64,000 nucleotides of DNA from Alloyangia pacifica. GTDB taxonomy: Bacteria; Pseudomonadota; Alphaproteobacteria; Rhodobacterales; Rhodobacteraceae. A program made the position numbers and the translations under genes. Shown one piece after another: positions 26,347 to 34,928 of this stretch (positions are counted from its first letter, which is position 1; each line of letters opens with the position of its first letter). A model generated the notes under the pieces. It ran no database searches. It saw only the letters and a list, made by a program, of their open reading frames with translations, and had not been told where the DNA came from. The stretch covers positions 186,001 through 250,000 of the forward strand of contig NZ_JAIVKX010000007.1 in NCBI RefSeq assembly GCF_020524285.1, written 5' to 3'.

Positions 26347-27036
26347 TCAGTCGCGAAACCGTTCGGGGTGGGCGCGCCGGTACTCCGGCAGCCGCCGAAG
26401 GACGCTGCTGACGTGATATCGAATGGCCGCTGCCGCGCCCTCGACATCGCGCATGGCAATCCGGTCGACGAGCGCCGTGTGCTGGCTGATCATCTCCTCG
26501 GGGGTCTGGCTTTCGTCGACGGTGAAGCGCACCCGGTCGATGCAGAGCTTCCAGATCTCGAGGCAGGGCCAGATGCTGTCGACACCGGCCTGGGCGGCCA
26601 GCGTGCGATGAAACCGGTTGTCGAGGCGCAGCAGGTCGCGCGGCCCGCGCATGCCCACGAGCTTTTGCCGCAGGATCTGCTCGCGCAGTTCGTTGAGAAA
26701 GCCGGTGTCCGCCTCTTCGGTCACCCGGCGGATGATCTCGACCTCTGCCTGCTCGCGGAGGAAGACGGCATCGCGCAGCCGCTGTTCCGAGATCGGCAGC
26801 ACGATCGCCCGATCGCGATCGCCGCGCTCGACCAGCCCTTCCTCGGCCAGCAGAAGCACGGCACGGGCGACGGTTTCAGGGGAGCTTCCGCGATCCTCAG
26901 CGACACCGGAGACCCGGATCTGCGTACCGATCGGGATGCGATTCCGCGCGATCGCGTCGCGCAGGTATCTGAAAATCATGGTCTCCGGCGGCTGGTCGAC
27001 TCCCGTTTCCGCCGAAGGCGCAACCCGGCACACCAT
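26347..27036 (-). CDS. GntR family transcriptional regulator (FCD type)
   Basis: This protein has 229 residues. The winged helix-turn-helix (about 18-85) runs from IFRYLRDAIARNRIPIGTQIRV through SPETVARAVLLLAEEGLV. The all-helical FCD ligand-binding domain follows (LREQAEVEIIRRV, LDNRFHRTLAAQAG, HTALVDRIAMRDVEGAAAAIRYHV), with the D and H residues that bind metal or a carboxylate ligand. Its target may be nearby transport genes, but this is not shown. The start at 27036 is chosen because the earlier ATG at 27108 overlaps modC. It lies 49 bases downstream of modC on the same strand. Confidence 0.82.
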   Translation of the reverse strand: MVCRVAPSAETGVDQPPETMIFRYLRDAIARNRIPIGTQIRVSGVAEDRGSSPETVARAVLLLAEEGLVERGDRDRAIVLPISEQRLRDAVFLREQAEVEIIRRVTEEADTGFLNELREQILRQKLVGMRGPRDLLRLDNRFHRTLAAQAGVDSIWPCLEIWKLCIDRVRFTVDESQTPEEMISQHTALVDRIAMRDVEGAAAAIRYHVSSVLRRLPEYRRAHPERFRD

Positions 27037-27085
27037 CGCAACACACTCAAAACTCACCCACGAAAAACGTAGGGAATTATCTCGA

Positions 27086-28198
27086 TCATCGCAATCCCGG
27101 AGTTTCATTCCTGCCGGGGCCGCCGATGTCCTCCGGGGCGACGGCCACGGATTTCATCACCGCGTGGCAGATCGCCCCGGGCGCCAGCTCCAGCGCCGCG
27201 GCGGAACGGCGGGTGATCCGCGCCAGCACCCGGCCCGCGGGCGTGTCCAGAGAGACCAGCATGCCGGGGCCGTCCCCGGCACGGATTTCCTGCACCTGTC
27301 CGGCGATGATGTTCAGCGCCGAGAGACCCTCGGGGCGCTGCCGCGACAGGATCACCTCATGCGCGGCGATGCGGACCCGGACCTGCGTGCCCGGGGCGGC
27401 ATTGAGGCGTGGGATGAACAGCGGCGTGCCGCCGGCATCGAGCTCGGTCAGCCCGTCGTCATGCTGCCGAACCACCTGCGCGCTCAGCACCGCGCCCGCG
27501 GCCCGCGCGCCGAGCGGGGTGACGGCCGGATCGGCCAGCACCTCGGCCGCCGGACCCTGCCGCGTCACGCGCCCGTTCTCCAGCGCGACGACGGTGGTGG
27601 CGAGCCGCGCGACCTCGGCGGCGGAGTGGCTGACGAAGAGGATGGGCACCTCGGCCTCGTCGCGCAGCCGCTCGAAGTAGGGCAGGATCTCGGATTTGCG
27701 TGCCTCGTCGAGCGCCGCCAGCGGCTCGTCCGCCAGGAGCATGCGTGGCGAGGACAGCAGCGCCCTCCCGATGGCGACACGCTGTTTCTCGCCGCCCGAG
27801 AGCGCCCCGGGGCGGCGCTCGAGCAGGGCGCCGATGCCCAGCATCTCGACCACGCGCCCGGCCTCGGCGTGTGTGGGGCGCCGTGGCGAGAACCTGGCGC
27901 CGTAGTGCAGGTTCTGCCGCACCGACAGGTGAGGGAACAGGCGCCCCTCCTGGAAGATGTAGCCGATGCGCCGCCGGTGCGGCGGCAGCCAGTGGCGGCG
28001 CCCGGTGTCGAAGAGCACGAGATCGTCCACTGCAACCCGCCCGGCATCGGGGCGGAGCAGCCCGGCGACGGCATTGACGATGGTGGTCTTGCCCGAGCCC
28101 GAGCGACCGAAGAGCACGGTGATCCCCGCCGGCGCCTCGAAACAGGCGTCGAGGTCGAAGCTGCCGAACCGGTGCTGGAGCGAGACCGACAGCGTCAT
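27086..28198 (-). CDS. modC: Molybdate ABC transporter ATP-binding protein
   Basis: This 370-residue protein has Walker A GRSGSGKTT (31-39), Q-loop FQEGRLFPHLSV, signature LSGGEKQRV, Walker B LLADEPLAALD and an H-loop in VSHSAAEV. A C-terminal Mop/TOBE domain (about 300-355; RPEGLSALNIIAGQV) binds molybdate in ModC proteins. It energises uptake by ModB in the inner membrane. The ATG overlaps the modB stop by ATGA. The TOBE domain here may be relevant because the upstream ModE-like regulator lacks one. Confidence 0.93.
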   Translation of the reverse strand: MTLSVSLQHRFGSFDLDACFEAPAGITVLFGRSGSGKTTIVNAVAGLLRPDAGRVAVDDLVLFDTGRRHWLPPHRRRIGYIFQEGRLFPHLSVRQNLHYGARFSPRRPTHAEAGRVVEMLGIGALLERRPGALSGGEKQRVAIGRALLSSPRMLLADEPLAALDEARKSEILPYFERLRDEAEVPILFVSHSAAEVARLATTVVALENGRVTRQGPAAEVLADPAVTPLGARAAGAVLSAQVVRQHDDGLTELDAGGTPLFIPRLNAAPGTQVRVRIAAHEVILSRQRPEGLSALNIIAGQVQEIRAGDGPGMLVSLDTPAGRVLARITRRSAAALELAPGAICHAVMKSVAVAPEDIGGPGRNETPGLR

Positions 28199-28887
28199 GT
28201 GCCCGCCACCCGTTTCTGGGCCCGCCGCGCCAGCCATTCGGACAGCAGCAGCGCCGACATGGCCACGGCGACCGAGACCGCCACCAGCCGCAGCGCCGCG
28301 CTTTCGCCGCCGGGCACCTGCAGGAAGGCGTAGATCGCCGAGGGCAGGGTCTGGGTCTGGCCGGGGATGTTCGACACGAAGGTGATGGTGGCGCCGAACT
28401 CGCCCATGGCCTTGGCAAAGCCGAGCACCGCCCCGGCGATGATCCCGGGCAGGATCAGCGGCAAGGTGACGGTCACGAACACCCAAGGACGCGAGGCGCC
28501 GAGCGTGGCGGCGGCCTGTTCCAGCTTCGGATCGACCGCTTCGAGCGACAGCCGGATCGCCCGCACGACCAGCGGAAAGGCCATGACCCCCGCGGCCAGC
28601 GCGGCGCCGGTCCAGCGGAAGGCGAAGACCAGGCCGATCTCCTGCAGCATCGCACCGACGGGACCGCGGGTGCCGAAGGTCAGCAGCAGCAGGTAGCCGG
28701 TGACCACCGGCGGCAGAATCAGCGGCAGGTGCACCAGCCCGTTGAGCAGCTGCTTGCCGGGAAAGCGCCAGCGCGCCAGCGCATAGGCCGCGAGCAGTGC
28801 CGGGGGCAGACCGGCCAGCGTGGCCCAGAAGGACACCCGCAGCGAAAGCCGCACGGCCTGCCATTCTTCCGGGCCCAGCCACTCCAT
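28195..28887 (-). CDS. modB: Molybdate ABC transporter permease
   Basis: This 230-residue protein has about five or six membrane helices and the EAA loop EQAAATLGASRPWVFVTVTLPLILPGIIAG (about 142-171, the cytoplasmic coupling helix). The N-terminal pattern EWQAVRLSLRVSFWATLAGLPPALLAAYALAR and the FAKAMGEFGATITF segment are typical of ModB. It forms the channel of the molybdate importer. It starts 3 bases after modA and is coupled to modC by a 4-base overlap. Confidence 0.94.
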   Translation of the reverse strand: MEWLGPEEWQAVRLSLRVSFWATLAGLPPALLAAYALARWRFPGKQLLNGLVHLPLILPPVVTGYLLLLTFGTRGPVGAMLQEIGLVFAFRWTGAALAAGVMAFPLVVRAIRLSLEAVDPKLEQAAATLGASRPWVFVTVTLPLILPGIIAGAVLGFAKAMGEFGATITFVSNIPGQTQTLPSAIYAFLQVPGGESAALRLVAVSVAVAMSALLLSEWLARRAQKRVAGT

Positions 28888-28890
28888 GCC

Positions 28891-29679
28891 TCAGCCGCCC
28901 GTGCCGGTCTGGGTCACGATCCCGAAGCCCTGCCGTTCGAAGGCGGCGCGGGCCTCGGGGCCGTGCAGGTAGTCGAGAAAGGCCGCCTCGGCCTCGGTGT
29001 CGCGCCCGGCAAGATCGGCGACGGGGTAGACGATCGGCGGGTGGCTGTCCTCGGGGAAGGTCCCGATCACGCTGACGTCGTCATCGGCGGCGGCGTCGGT
29101 GGCGTAGACGATGCCGAGCGGAGCCTCGCCGGCCGAGACCAGCGCCAGCGCGGCGCGGACGTTGTCCGCCTGCGCCACCTGCGGCAGCGCGCTGTCCCAG
29201 AGGCCGAGGTTCTCCAGCGCCGCCTTGCCGTAGATGCCCGCGGGCACCGCGTCGACCAGCGCCATCGCCAGGCGCCCGCCGTCGAGCAAAGCGGGCAGGT
29301 CCATCTCCGGGGTGATCTCGACCGGCGCGGCGTCCTTGCCGTGCGCAATCAGCACGATCGCGTTGCGCAGAAGGTCGCTGCGGCCGTCGGGCTCGAGCAG
29401 CCCGTCCGCTTCCAGCGCGTCCATCCAGCTTTCGTTGGCCGAGATGAAGATGTCGGCGGGCGCGCCTTGCTGGATCTGCCGCGCCAGCGCCGAGGAACCG
29501 GCGAGCGAGACCGTGACCGCGTGCCCGCTCTGCGCCTCGAAGGCCGGGGCGATCTCGTCCATCGCGTTCTTCAGGCTGGCGGCGGCAAAGACCACGACCT
29601 CCTCGGCCTGCGCGGCAAGCGGGAGGGTGCTGAGCAGCGCGGCAGGAAGCGCGGGGCGGAGGAGGGCGGCAAATCGCAT
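28891..29679 (-). CDS. modA: Molybdate-binding periplasmic protein
   Basis: This 262-residue protein has a signal peptide in residues 1-24 (MRFAALLRPALPAALLS, cleavage after AQA). The mature ModA signature is EVVVFAAASLKNAMDEIAPAFE, then SLAGSSALARQIQQGAPADIFISANESWMD, which supply the serine and main-chain contacts to the oxyanion. It captures molybdate or tungstate in the periplasm for ModBC. The ATG at 29679 starts the signal peptide. A palindromic site 21 bases upstream (29700-29723) is the likely molybdate-responsive operator. Confidence 0.94.
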   Translation of the reverse strand: MRFAALLRPALPAALLSTLPLAAQAEEVVVFAAASLKNAMDEIAPAFEAQSGHAVTVSLAGSSALARQIQQGAPADIFISANESWMDALEADGLLEPDGRSDLLRNAIVLIAHGKDAAPVEITPEMDLPALLDGGRLAMALVDAVPAGIYGKAALENLGLWDSALPQVAQADNVRAALALVSAGEAPLGIVYATDAAADDDVSVIGTFPEDSHPPIVYPVADLAGRDTEAEAAFLDYLHGPEARAAFERQGFGIVTQTGTGG

Positions 29680-29699
29680 GTGGGGAGGTCCCTGAATCC

Positions 29700-29723
29700 G
29701 GATATGTATGGCTGAACATATCG
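29700..29723 (-). promoter_or_regulatory. Mo-box-like operator upstream of modA
   Basis: On the minus strand the site reads CGATATGT, 8 bases (TCAGCCAT), then ACATATCC. The half-sites form an inverted repeat with 7 of 8 positions complementary. It lies between the ModE-like regulator gene and modA. The position and the ATATGT-type arms agree with ModE/MopA-type Mo-boxes known upstream of modA in Rhodobacter. It would repress modABC when molybdate is plentiful. Confidence 0.65.
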
Positions 29724-29748
29724 CAACAAGGGGCTGACGGGGCAAGCG

Positions 29749-30150
29749 TTATTTCCCTTCGGGAATATCGGCAGCGGCGGGGGTGGTGGTTTCGCGCAGC
29801 ATCCCCTGCAAGGTCTCGATCCGGTCGGCCCCGGCTTCGGCGATGATCTCCTCGAGCGCCCGGTAGTTGGCCAGCACCTCCTCGCCCAGTTCCGTGAGAT
29901 GGGCACCGCCGCCCCTGGCGCCGCCGCGGCTGCTGTCGACCAGCGGCCCGCGAAAGGTGCTGTTCATCTCTTCCACGAGGCTCCAGGCGCGCTTGTAGCT
30001 CATCGACATGGCGCGGCCCGCGGCGGCGATCGAGCCGGTCTCGCGGATATGTTCGAGCAGGTCTGCCTTGCCCGGGCCGAGCATGGCATCGGTGCCGAAG
30101 AGGATGCGCAGCCGCAGCCGCGGCGCGCTGTCTGAAGGTGTCTGGCTCAT
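29749..30150 (-). CDS. ModE-like molybdenum-responsive regulator lacking the TOBE domain
   Basis: This 133-residue protein is a winged helix-turn-helix of the ModE N-terminal type: LRLRILFGTDAMLGPGKADLLEHIRETGSIAAAGRAMSMSYKRAWSLVEEMN (about 13-65), then the wing GGARGGGAHLTELGEEVL. Full-length ModE carries two C-terminal Mop domains that bind molybdate. None is present here, so this is a short ModE; molybdate could be sensed through ModC or a separate Mop protein. It precedes modA by 69 bases containing the Mo-box, so it probably controls modABC. Confidence 0.87.
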   Translation of the reverse strand: MSQTPSDSAPRLRLRILFGTDAMLGPGKADLLEHIRETGSIAAAGRAMSMSYKRAWSLVEEMNSTFRGPLVDSSRGGARGGGAHLTELGEEVLANYRALEEIIAEAGADRIETLQGMLRETTTPAAADIPEGK

Positions 30151-30357
30151 GCGCAAGTCATCCCGCATTGCCCGCGGCCTGGCAAGCGCGCGTGGGGGCG
30201 GCCCACGGAGCTGCGGCGCCGGGACGGGCGAAATGGCAACGCCGCTCCGCGGCGGGCTTTTCCTGCATTGTCTTTCCCCGACGTCTGTCCAAAACTGGCC
30301 GCAATCAAACGCCGCGGCCCGGAAGAGGCCGCCCGAAGGGACAACAGGGAGATTTCC

Positions 30358-31488
30358 ATGCTCAAACAGCTTCTCGCCTCCGCGGCGCTTGTCGCCTGCG
30401 CGACGGCCGCCTCGGCCGAGGTCAAGGTCGGTCTCATCACCACGCTGTCGGGCGGCGGTGCCGGGCTCGGCATCGACACCCGCGACGGCTTCATGCTGGC
30501 CATCGACGAGGCCGGGCGCGACGATCTCGAGGTGGTGGTCGAGGACGACCAGCAGAAGCCCGACGTCGCGGTGCAGATCGCCGACCGCATGATCCAGTCC
30601 GACAAGGTCGACCTGCTGACCGGCATCGTCTGGTCGAACCTCGCGATGGCGGTGGTGCCCTCGGCGACCGCGCAGGGGCTGTTCTACCTGTCGACCAATG
30701 CCGCGCCGGCGCAGCTGGCGGGGCGGGGCTGCAACGCCAACTACTTCTCGGTCTCCTATCAGAACGACAACCTGCACGAGGCGGCGGGCGCCTATGCCAC
30801 CAGCGCCGACTTCAAGAACACCTTCATCCTCGCGCCGAACTACCCGGCCGGGAAGGACTCGCTGAACGGCTTCAAGCGCTTCTACGAGGGCGAGCTGGCC
30901 GGCGAGATCTACACCAAGCTCGGCCAGACCGATTACGCCGCCGAGATCGCGCAGATCCGCGCCTCGGGCGCCGACAGCGTGTTCTTCTTCCTGCCCGGCG
31001 GCATGGGGATCTCCTTCCTCAAGCAATATGCCGACAGCGGTGTGGACCTGCCGCTGGTCGGCCCGGCCTTCTCGTTTGACCAGAACATTCTGCAGGCCGT
31101 GGGCGATGCGGCGCTCGGCGTGAAGAACACCTCGTCGTGGAACAAGGACCTCGAGAACGAGAGCAATGCGCATTTCGTCGAGGCCTATCTCGCCAAGTAC
31201 GACCGGCTGCCGTCGCTCTACGCGGCGCAGGGCTATGACACCGCGCTGCTGCTGCTCTCGGCGCTCGAGAAGGCCGAGATCACCGACAAGGACGCCTTCC
31301 GCGCGGCGCTGAAAGAGGCCGACTTCGCCTCGGTCCGCGGCGCGTTCGAGTTCTCGCCGAGCCATCACCCGATCCAGGACATCTACGTCCGCGAGGTGAT
31401 CAAGGAGGGCGACATCCTCACCAACAAGATCGTCGGCACGGCGATCGAGGATCGCGGCCACGCCTACGAGGACGAGTGCAAGATGTGA
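30358..31488 (+). CDS. Branched-chain-type ABC transporter substrate-binding protein
   Basis: The protein has 376 residues. The signal peptide MLKQLLASAALVACATAASA (1-20) is followed by a periplasmic type I binding fold (Peripla_BP_6: KVGLITTLSGGGAGLG, DDQQKPDVAVQIADRMI, GADSVFFFLPGG, LPSLYAAQGYDTALLLLSALEKA). It delivers the ligand to the permeases encoded just downstream. Family members bind branched-chain amino acids, amides, urea or aromatic acids, and the ligand here cannot be told. The ATG at 30358 follows ACAGGGAG and starts the signal peptide. It is divergent from the ModE-like gene across 207 bases. Confidence 0.88.
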   Translation: MLKQLLASAALVACATAASAEVKVGLITTLSGGGAGLGIDTRDGFMLAIDEAGRDDLEVVVEDDQQKPDVAVQIADRMIQSDKVDLLTGIVWSNLAMAVVPSATAQGLFYLSTNAAPAQLAGRGCNANYFSVSYQNDNLHEAAGAYATSADFKNTFILAPNYPAGKDSLNGFKRFYEGELAGEIYTKLGQTDYAAEIAQIRASGADSVFFFLPGGMGISFLKQYADSGVDLPLVGPAFSFDQNILQAVGDAALGVKNTSSWNKDLENESNAHFVEAYLAKYDRLPSLYAAQGYDTALLLLSALEKAEITDKDAFRAALKEADFASVRGAFEFSPSHHPIQDIYVREVIKEGDILTNKIVGTAIEDRGHAYEDECKM

Positions 31489-31558
31489 CCCTGCAGGGCG
31501 CGGCCCCTCGGAGCGATCCGGGGCTGGCCGCGTCCGACCCCGGCGCATGGGCCGGGCG

Positions 31559-31576
31559 CGCGGGCCGAGGCCCGCG
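31559..31576 (+). promoter_or_regulatory. Intercistronic stem-loop between binding-protein and permease genes
   Basis: A perfect 7-bp stem, CGCGGGC / GCCCGCG, closed by a CGAG tetraloop lies 23 bases before the permease start. It has no T run. Such hairpins often stabilise the abundant upstream mRNA for the binding protein relative to the permease message; that role is inferred here. Confidence 0.45.
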
Positions 31577-31599
31577 GCTGACCTGAGACGGACCAAAGA

Positions 31600-32520
31600 A
31601 TGACCCCCATCCTCATCGCCGAGCAGGTGCTGAACGGGCTGCAATCCGGCGTCATGCTGTTTCTCATGGCCGCCGGGCTGACGCTGATCTTCGGCGTCAT
31701 GGGGTTGATCAACCTCGCCCATGGCTCGCTTTACATGGTCGGCGCCTTTGCGGCCGCCGCCACCGCCGCCGTCACCGGTTCGTTCGTGCTGGCGCTGGTG
31801 GCCGCACTGGCCGCCGCCGCTGCTGCGGGCGCGCTGGTCGAGCGGCTGGTGATCCGGCGGCTCTATGACCGCGACCACCTTGATCAGGTGTTGGCCACCT
31901 TCGCGCTGATCCTGATCTTCTCGGAAGGCACGCGCTGGATCTTCGGCTCCTTCCCGCTCTACCTCGACATCCCCGAGGCGCTCTCGGGGCCGGTCACCCT
32001 GCCGGGGGGCATCCAGTATCCGCTTTACCGGCTGTTCATCATCGGTATGGGCCTCGTGGTGGCCGCGCTGCTGTTCTGGCTGATCGCCCGCACGCGGCTC
32101 GGCATCCGCATCCGCGCCGGTGAGAACGACCGCGAGATGATCGCCGCGCTCGGCGTCGACATCGCCCGGCTCTACACGCTGGTCTTCGCGCTCGGCGCGG
32201 CGCTGGCCGGGCTGGCTGGCGCGCTGGTGGGGGCGATCCAGTCGGTGCAGGTGGGCATGGGCGAGCCGGTGCTGATCCTTGCCTTCGTGGTGATCGTGAT
32301 CGGCGGCATCGGCTCGATCGAGGGGGCGCTGGTCGGCGCGATCCTCGTGGGGCTGACCGACACGCTGGGCGGGATCTTCCTGCCGCAAATCTTCGGGCTC
32401 TTCATGGAGCCCGCCGCCGCCACGCAGACCGGGGCGGCGCTGGCCTCCATGGCGATCTACGTGCTGATGGCGGCGGTGCTGGCCTGGAAACCCACCGGCC
32501 TCTTCGGAGCGAAATCATGA
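31600..32520 (+). CDS. livH: Branched-chain-type ABC transporter permease (LivH family)
   Basis: This 306-residue protein has about eight or nine membrane helices. It begins with the family-typical LNGLQSGVMLFLMAAGLTLIFGVMGLINLAHGSLYMVGAF (about 8-47) and contains the coupling segment IRAGENDREMIAALGVDIARLYTLVFALGAALAGLAG. It is the LivH-type inner-membrane half of the importer; the symbol marks the family only, since the substrate is not established. Its stop overlaps the LivM start by ATGA. It follows the binding-protein gene after a 111-base GC-rich gap with a hairpin. Confidence 0.9.
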   Translation: MTPILIAEQVLNGLQSGVMLFLMAAGLTLIFGVMGLINLAHGSLYMVGAFAAAATAAVTGSFVLALVAALAAAAAAGALVERLVIRRLYDRDHLDQVLATFALILIFSEGTRWIFGSFPLYLDIPEALSGPVTLPGGIQYPLYRLFIIGMGLVVAALLFWLIARTRLGIRIRAGENDREMIAALGVDIARLYTLVFALGAALAGLAGALVGAIQSVQVGMGEPVLILAFVVIVIGGIGSIEGALVGAILVGLTDTLGGIFLPQIFGLFMEPAAATQTGAALASMAIYVLMAAVLAWKPTGLFGAKS

Positions 32521-33500
32521 GCCGCGAACGCATTCTCGGCGCGGTGGTGCTGCTGGCGCTCGGCCTTGTGCCGCTGGCGGCGCATGTCATGGGCGAGCCC
32601 TTCACCATCACGCTGGCGACCCGCGCCGCGATTCTCGCGCTGGCCGCGGTGGGACTGAACATCGCGCTGGGGATCGGCGGGCTGGTGAGCCTCGGCCACG
32701 CCACTTTCTTCGGCATCGGCGGCTACGCCATGGGCATTCTCGCCAGCCACGTGCAGAACTACGAGCCAATGTTCGAATGGCCGTTCCTGTTCGAGGGCTC
32801 CACCTCGATGCCCTTCATCTGGCTGGTAGCGGTGCTGGTCTCGGCCTTGGCGGCACTGCTGATCGGGCTCCTGGCTCTGCGCACCTCGGGCGTCTACTTC
32901 ATCATGATCACGCTCGCCTTCGGGCAGATGTTCTACTTCTTCTCGATCTCGTGGAGCGCCTATGGCGGCGAGGACGGGCTGTCGATCTACGTGCGCAATG
33001 GCTTTCCGGGGCTGAACACGCTCGATCCGATCCAGTTCTTCGGCCTGTGCTACGCGGTGCTCTGCCTGGTGCTCCTGGGCGCGCACCTGCTGGCGCGCAG
33101 TCCCTTCGGCCTCGCACTCGGCGCTGCGCGTCAGAGCCCGGACCGGGTGCAGGCGGTGGGGCTGGATCCCAAGCGGCTGCGGCTGGTGGGCTTCGTCATC
33201 TCCGGCGCGATCACCGGTCTGGCGGGCGCGCTCTTTGCCGATCTGAACCGCTTCGTCAGCCCGACCATGTTCAGCTGGCAGACCAGCGGAGAGATCATGG
33301 TCTTCATCATCCTCGGCGGCGTCGGGCGGCTGTTCGGCCCGGTGGTCGGGGCGGCGGTCTTCGTGATGCTCGAGCATTTCCTCGGCGATATGTCGGAGTT
33401 CTGGCACATCTGGCTGGGGCTCCTGCTGCTCGCCGTGGTGCTCTTCGCGCGCGGCGGCCTCGTCGGGCTGATCGCGGGACGGGAGAAGGCGCATGACTGA
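32517..33500 (+). CDS. livM: Branched-chain-type ABC transporter permease (LivM family)
   Basis: This 327-residue protein has nine or ten membrane helices. LAAVGLNIALGIGGLVSLGHATFFGIGGYAMG (about 42-73) and the coupling loop ARQSPDRVQAVGLDPKRLRLVGFVISGAITGLAGAL are the LivM hallmarks. It pairs with the LivH-type permease. It starts with ATGA overlap after livH and ends inside the first codons of the livG-type gene (8-base overlap), so the four downstream genes are translated as one unit. Confidence 0.9.
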   Translation: MSRERILGAVVLLALGLVPLAAHVMGEPFTITLATRAAILALAAVGLNIALGIGGLVSLGHATFFGIGGYAMGILASHVQNYEPMFEWPFLFEGSTSMPFIWLVAVLVSALAALLIGLLALRTSGVYFIMITLAFGQMFYFFSISWSAYGGEDGLSIYVRNGFPGLNTLDPIQFFGLCYAVLCLVLLGAHLLARSPFGLALGAARQSPDRVQAVGLDPKRLRLVGFVISGAITGLAGALFADLNRFVSPTMFSWQTSGEIMVFIILGGVGRLFGPVVGAAVFVMLEHFLGDMSEFWHIWLGLLLLAVVLFARGGLVGLIAGREKAHD

Positions 33501-34242
33501 GCCTGTTCTAGAAACCCGCGGGCTGGTGAAGAGCTTCGGCGCGCTGCGCGCCTCGGACGGCATCACGCTCGATCTGCGTCCCGGCGAGATCCACGCGGTG
33601 ATCGGCCCCAACGGCGCCGGAAAGTCGACGATGATCAAGCAGCTCTCGGGCAATATCGCGCCCGACGAGGGGACGGTGCATTTTCTCGGGCGGGACGTCA
33701 CCGGGCTCAGCACCATGGCCCGCGCCCGCGCGGGGCTGGCGCGCACCTTCCAGGTCTCGGCGCTGGCGATGGAGGACACGGTGCTGCAGAACGCGGTGCT
33801 GGGCGCGCTGGGGGCGAGCAGCTCGCCCTACCGCTTCTTCCGTCCGGCATTGAAACGGGCGGAGCTGCGCGACCGGGCGATGGCCGCGCTCGAGCGTATG
33901 GGATTGGCGGATCACGCCGCCACGGTGGTCAGCGAGCTGAGCCACGGCCAGCGCCGCCAACTCGAGGTGGCGGTGGCGCTCACCCTGCAGCCGAAAGCCT
34001 TCCTGATGGACGAGCCGATGGCGGGTCTCGGCGGCGAGGGCTCGCAGCATCTCACGGGCATCCTCGACCGGCTGCGCGCCGAGGCGCCGATCCTGCTCAT
34101 CGAGCATGACATGGACGCGGTCTTCGCGCTGGCCGACCGCATCTCGGTGCTGGTCTACGGGCGCATCATCGCCACCGGCACGGTGGAGGAGATCCGGCGC
34201 AGCCCGGAGGTGCGCGACGCTTATCTCGGAGATGCGTCATGA
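33493..34242 (+). CDS. livG: Branched-chain-type ABC transporter ATPase (LivG family)
   Basis: This 249-residue protein has Walker A IGPNGAGKSTM (about 37-47), the LivG-type LARTFQVSALAMEDTVLQN, signature LSHGQRRQLEV, Walker B FLMDEPMAGLG and an H-loop in LIEHDMDAV. The signature is LSHGQ rather than LSGGQ, as is common in this branch. It energises the LivHM-type channel together with the LivF-type ATPase. The start overlaps the livM-type gene by 8 bases and the stop overlaps the next start by ATGA. Confidence 0.9.
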   Translation: MTEPVLETRGLVKSFGALRASDGITLDLRPGEIHAVIGPNGAGKSTMIKQLSGNIAPDEGTVHFLGRDVTGLSTMARARAGLARTFQVSALAMEDTVLQNAVLGALGASSSPYRFFRPALKRAELRDRAMAALERMGLADHAATVVSELSHGQRRQLEVAVALTLQPKAFLMDEPMAGLGGEGSQHLTGILDRLRAEAPILLIEHDMDAVFALADRISVLVYGRIIATGTVEEIRRSPEVRDAYLGDAS

Positions 34243-34925
34243 GCCTTCTGGAACTGCACGATCTGACCGCCTCCTACGGCGCATCGCAGGCGCTCTTCGG
34301 CGTGTCGCTGGAGATCGAGGAGGGCGAGGTGCTGGCGCTCATGGGGCGCAACGGCATGGGCAAGAGCACCACGGTGCGTTGCCTCTGCGGGATGATGGCC
34401 GCCGGCGGTGTCCGGCGCTTTGCCGGGCAGGACATCGGCAAGCTGCCCTCGCACAGGGTGGCGCGGCTGGGGGTCGGCCTGGTGCCCGAGGGCCGGCGCT
34501 GCTTCCGGGACCTCACGGTGACCGAGAACCTCATCGCCGCGGCACGTCCCGGCGCATGGGATCAGGCAAAGGTCGAGGCGCTCTTCCCCCGCCTCGCCGA
34601 ACGGCGCGGCCAGGTCGCGGGGACGCTGTCGGGGGGCGAGCAGCAGATGCTGGCGATCGGCCGGGCGCTGATGACCAACCCGCGGCTGCTGGTGCTGGAC
34701 GAGGCCACCGAGGGGCTCGCGCCGCTGGTGCGGCAGGAGATCTGGGACGCGCTGGGGCTGCTCAAACGCGAGAGCGGACTGTCGATCCTGGTGGTGGACA
34801 AGGCGCTTGCGGAGCTGGCGCAGGTGGCCGACCGCGCGGTGATCCTCGAGCGCGGACGCTCGGTCTGGGACGGGGTGTTCGCCGAGGTGAAAGGCGAGGT
34901 CGCGGAGCGCTACCTGGGGGTGTGA
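34239..34925 (+). CDS. livF: Branched-chain-type ABC transporter ATPase (LivF family)
   Basis: This 228-residue protein has Walker A MGRNGMGKSTT (about 32-42), the LivF-type VGLVPEGRRCFRDLTVTENL, signature LSGGEQQML and Walker B LLVLDEATEGLAP. The H-loop His is replaced: the segment reads ILVVDKALAEL, where most ABC ATPases have VEH or VDQ. LivF proteins often have VEQN at this place, so the change is within family range. It is the last gene of the transporter operon, followed at once by a dispersed repeat copy and then the convergent carB terminator. Confidence 0.88.
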   Translation: MSLLELHDLTASYGASQALFGVSLEIEEGEVLALMGRNGMGKSTTVRCLCGMMAAGGVRRFAGQDIGKLPSHRVARLGVGLVPEGRRCFRDLTVTENLIAAARPGAWDQAKVEALFPRLAERRGQVAGTLSGGEQQMLAIGRALMTNPRLLVLDEATEGLAPLVRQEIWDALGLLKRESGLSILVVDKALAELAQVADRAVILERGRSVWDGVFAEVKGEVAERYLGV

Positions 34926-34928
34926 ATC

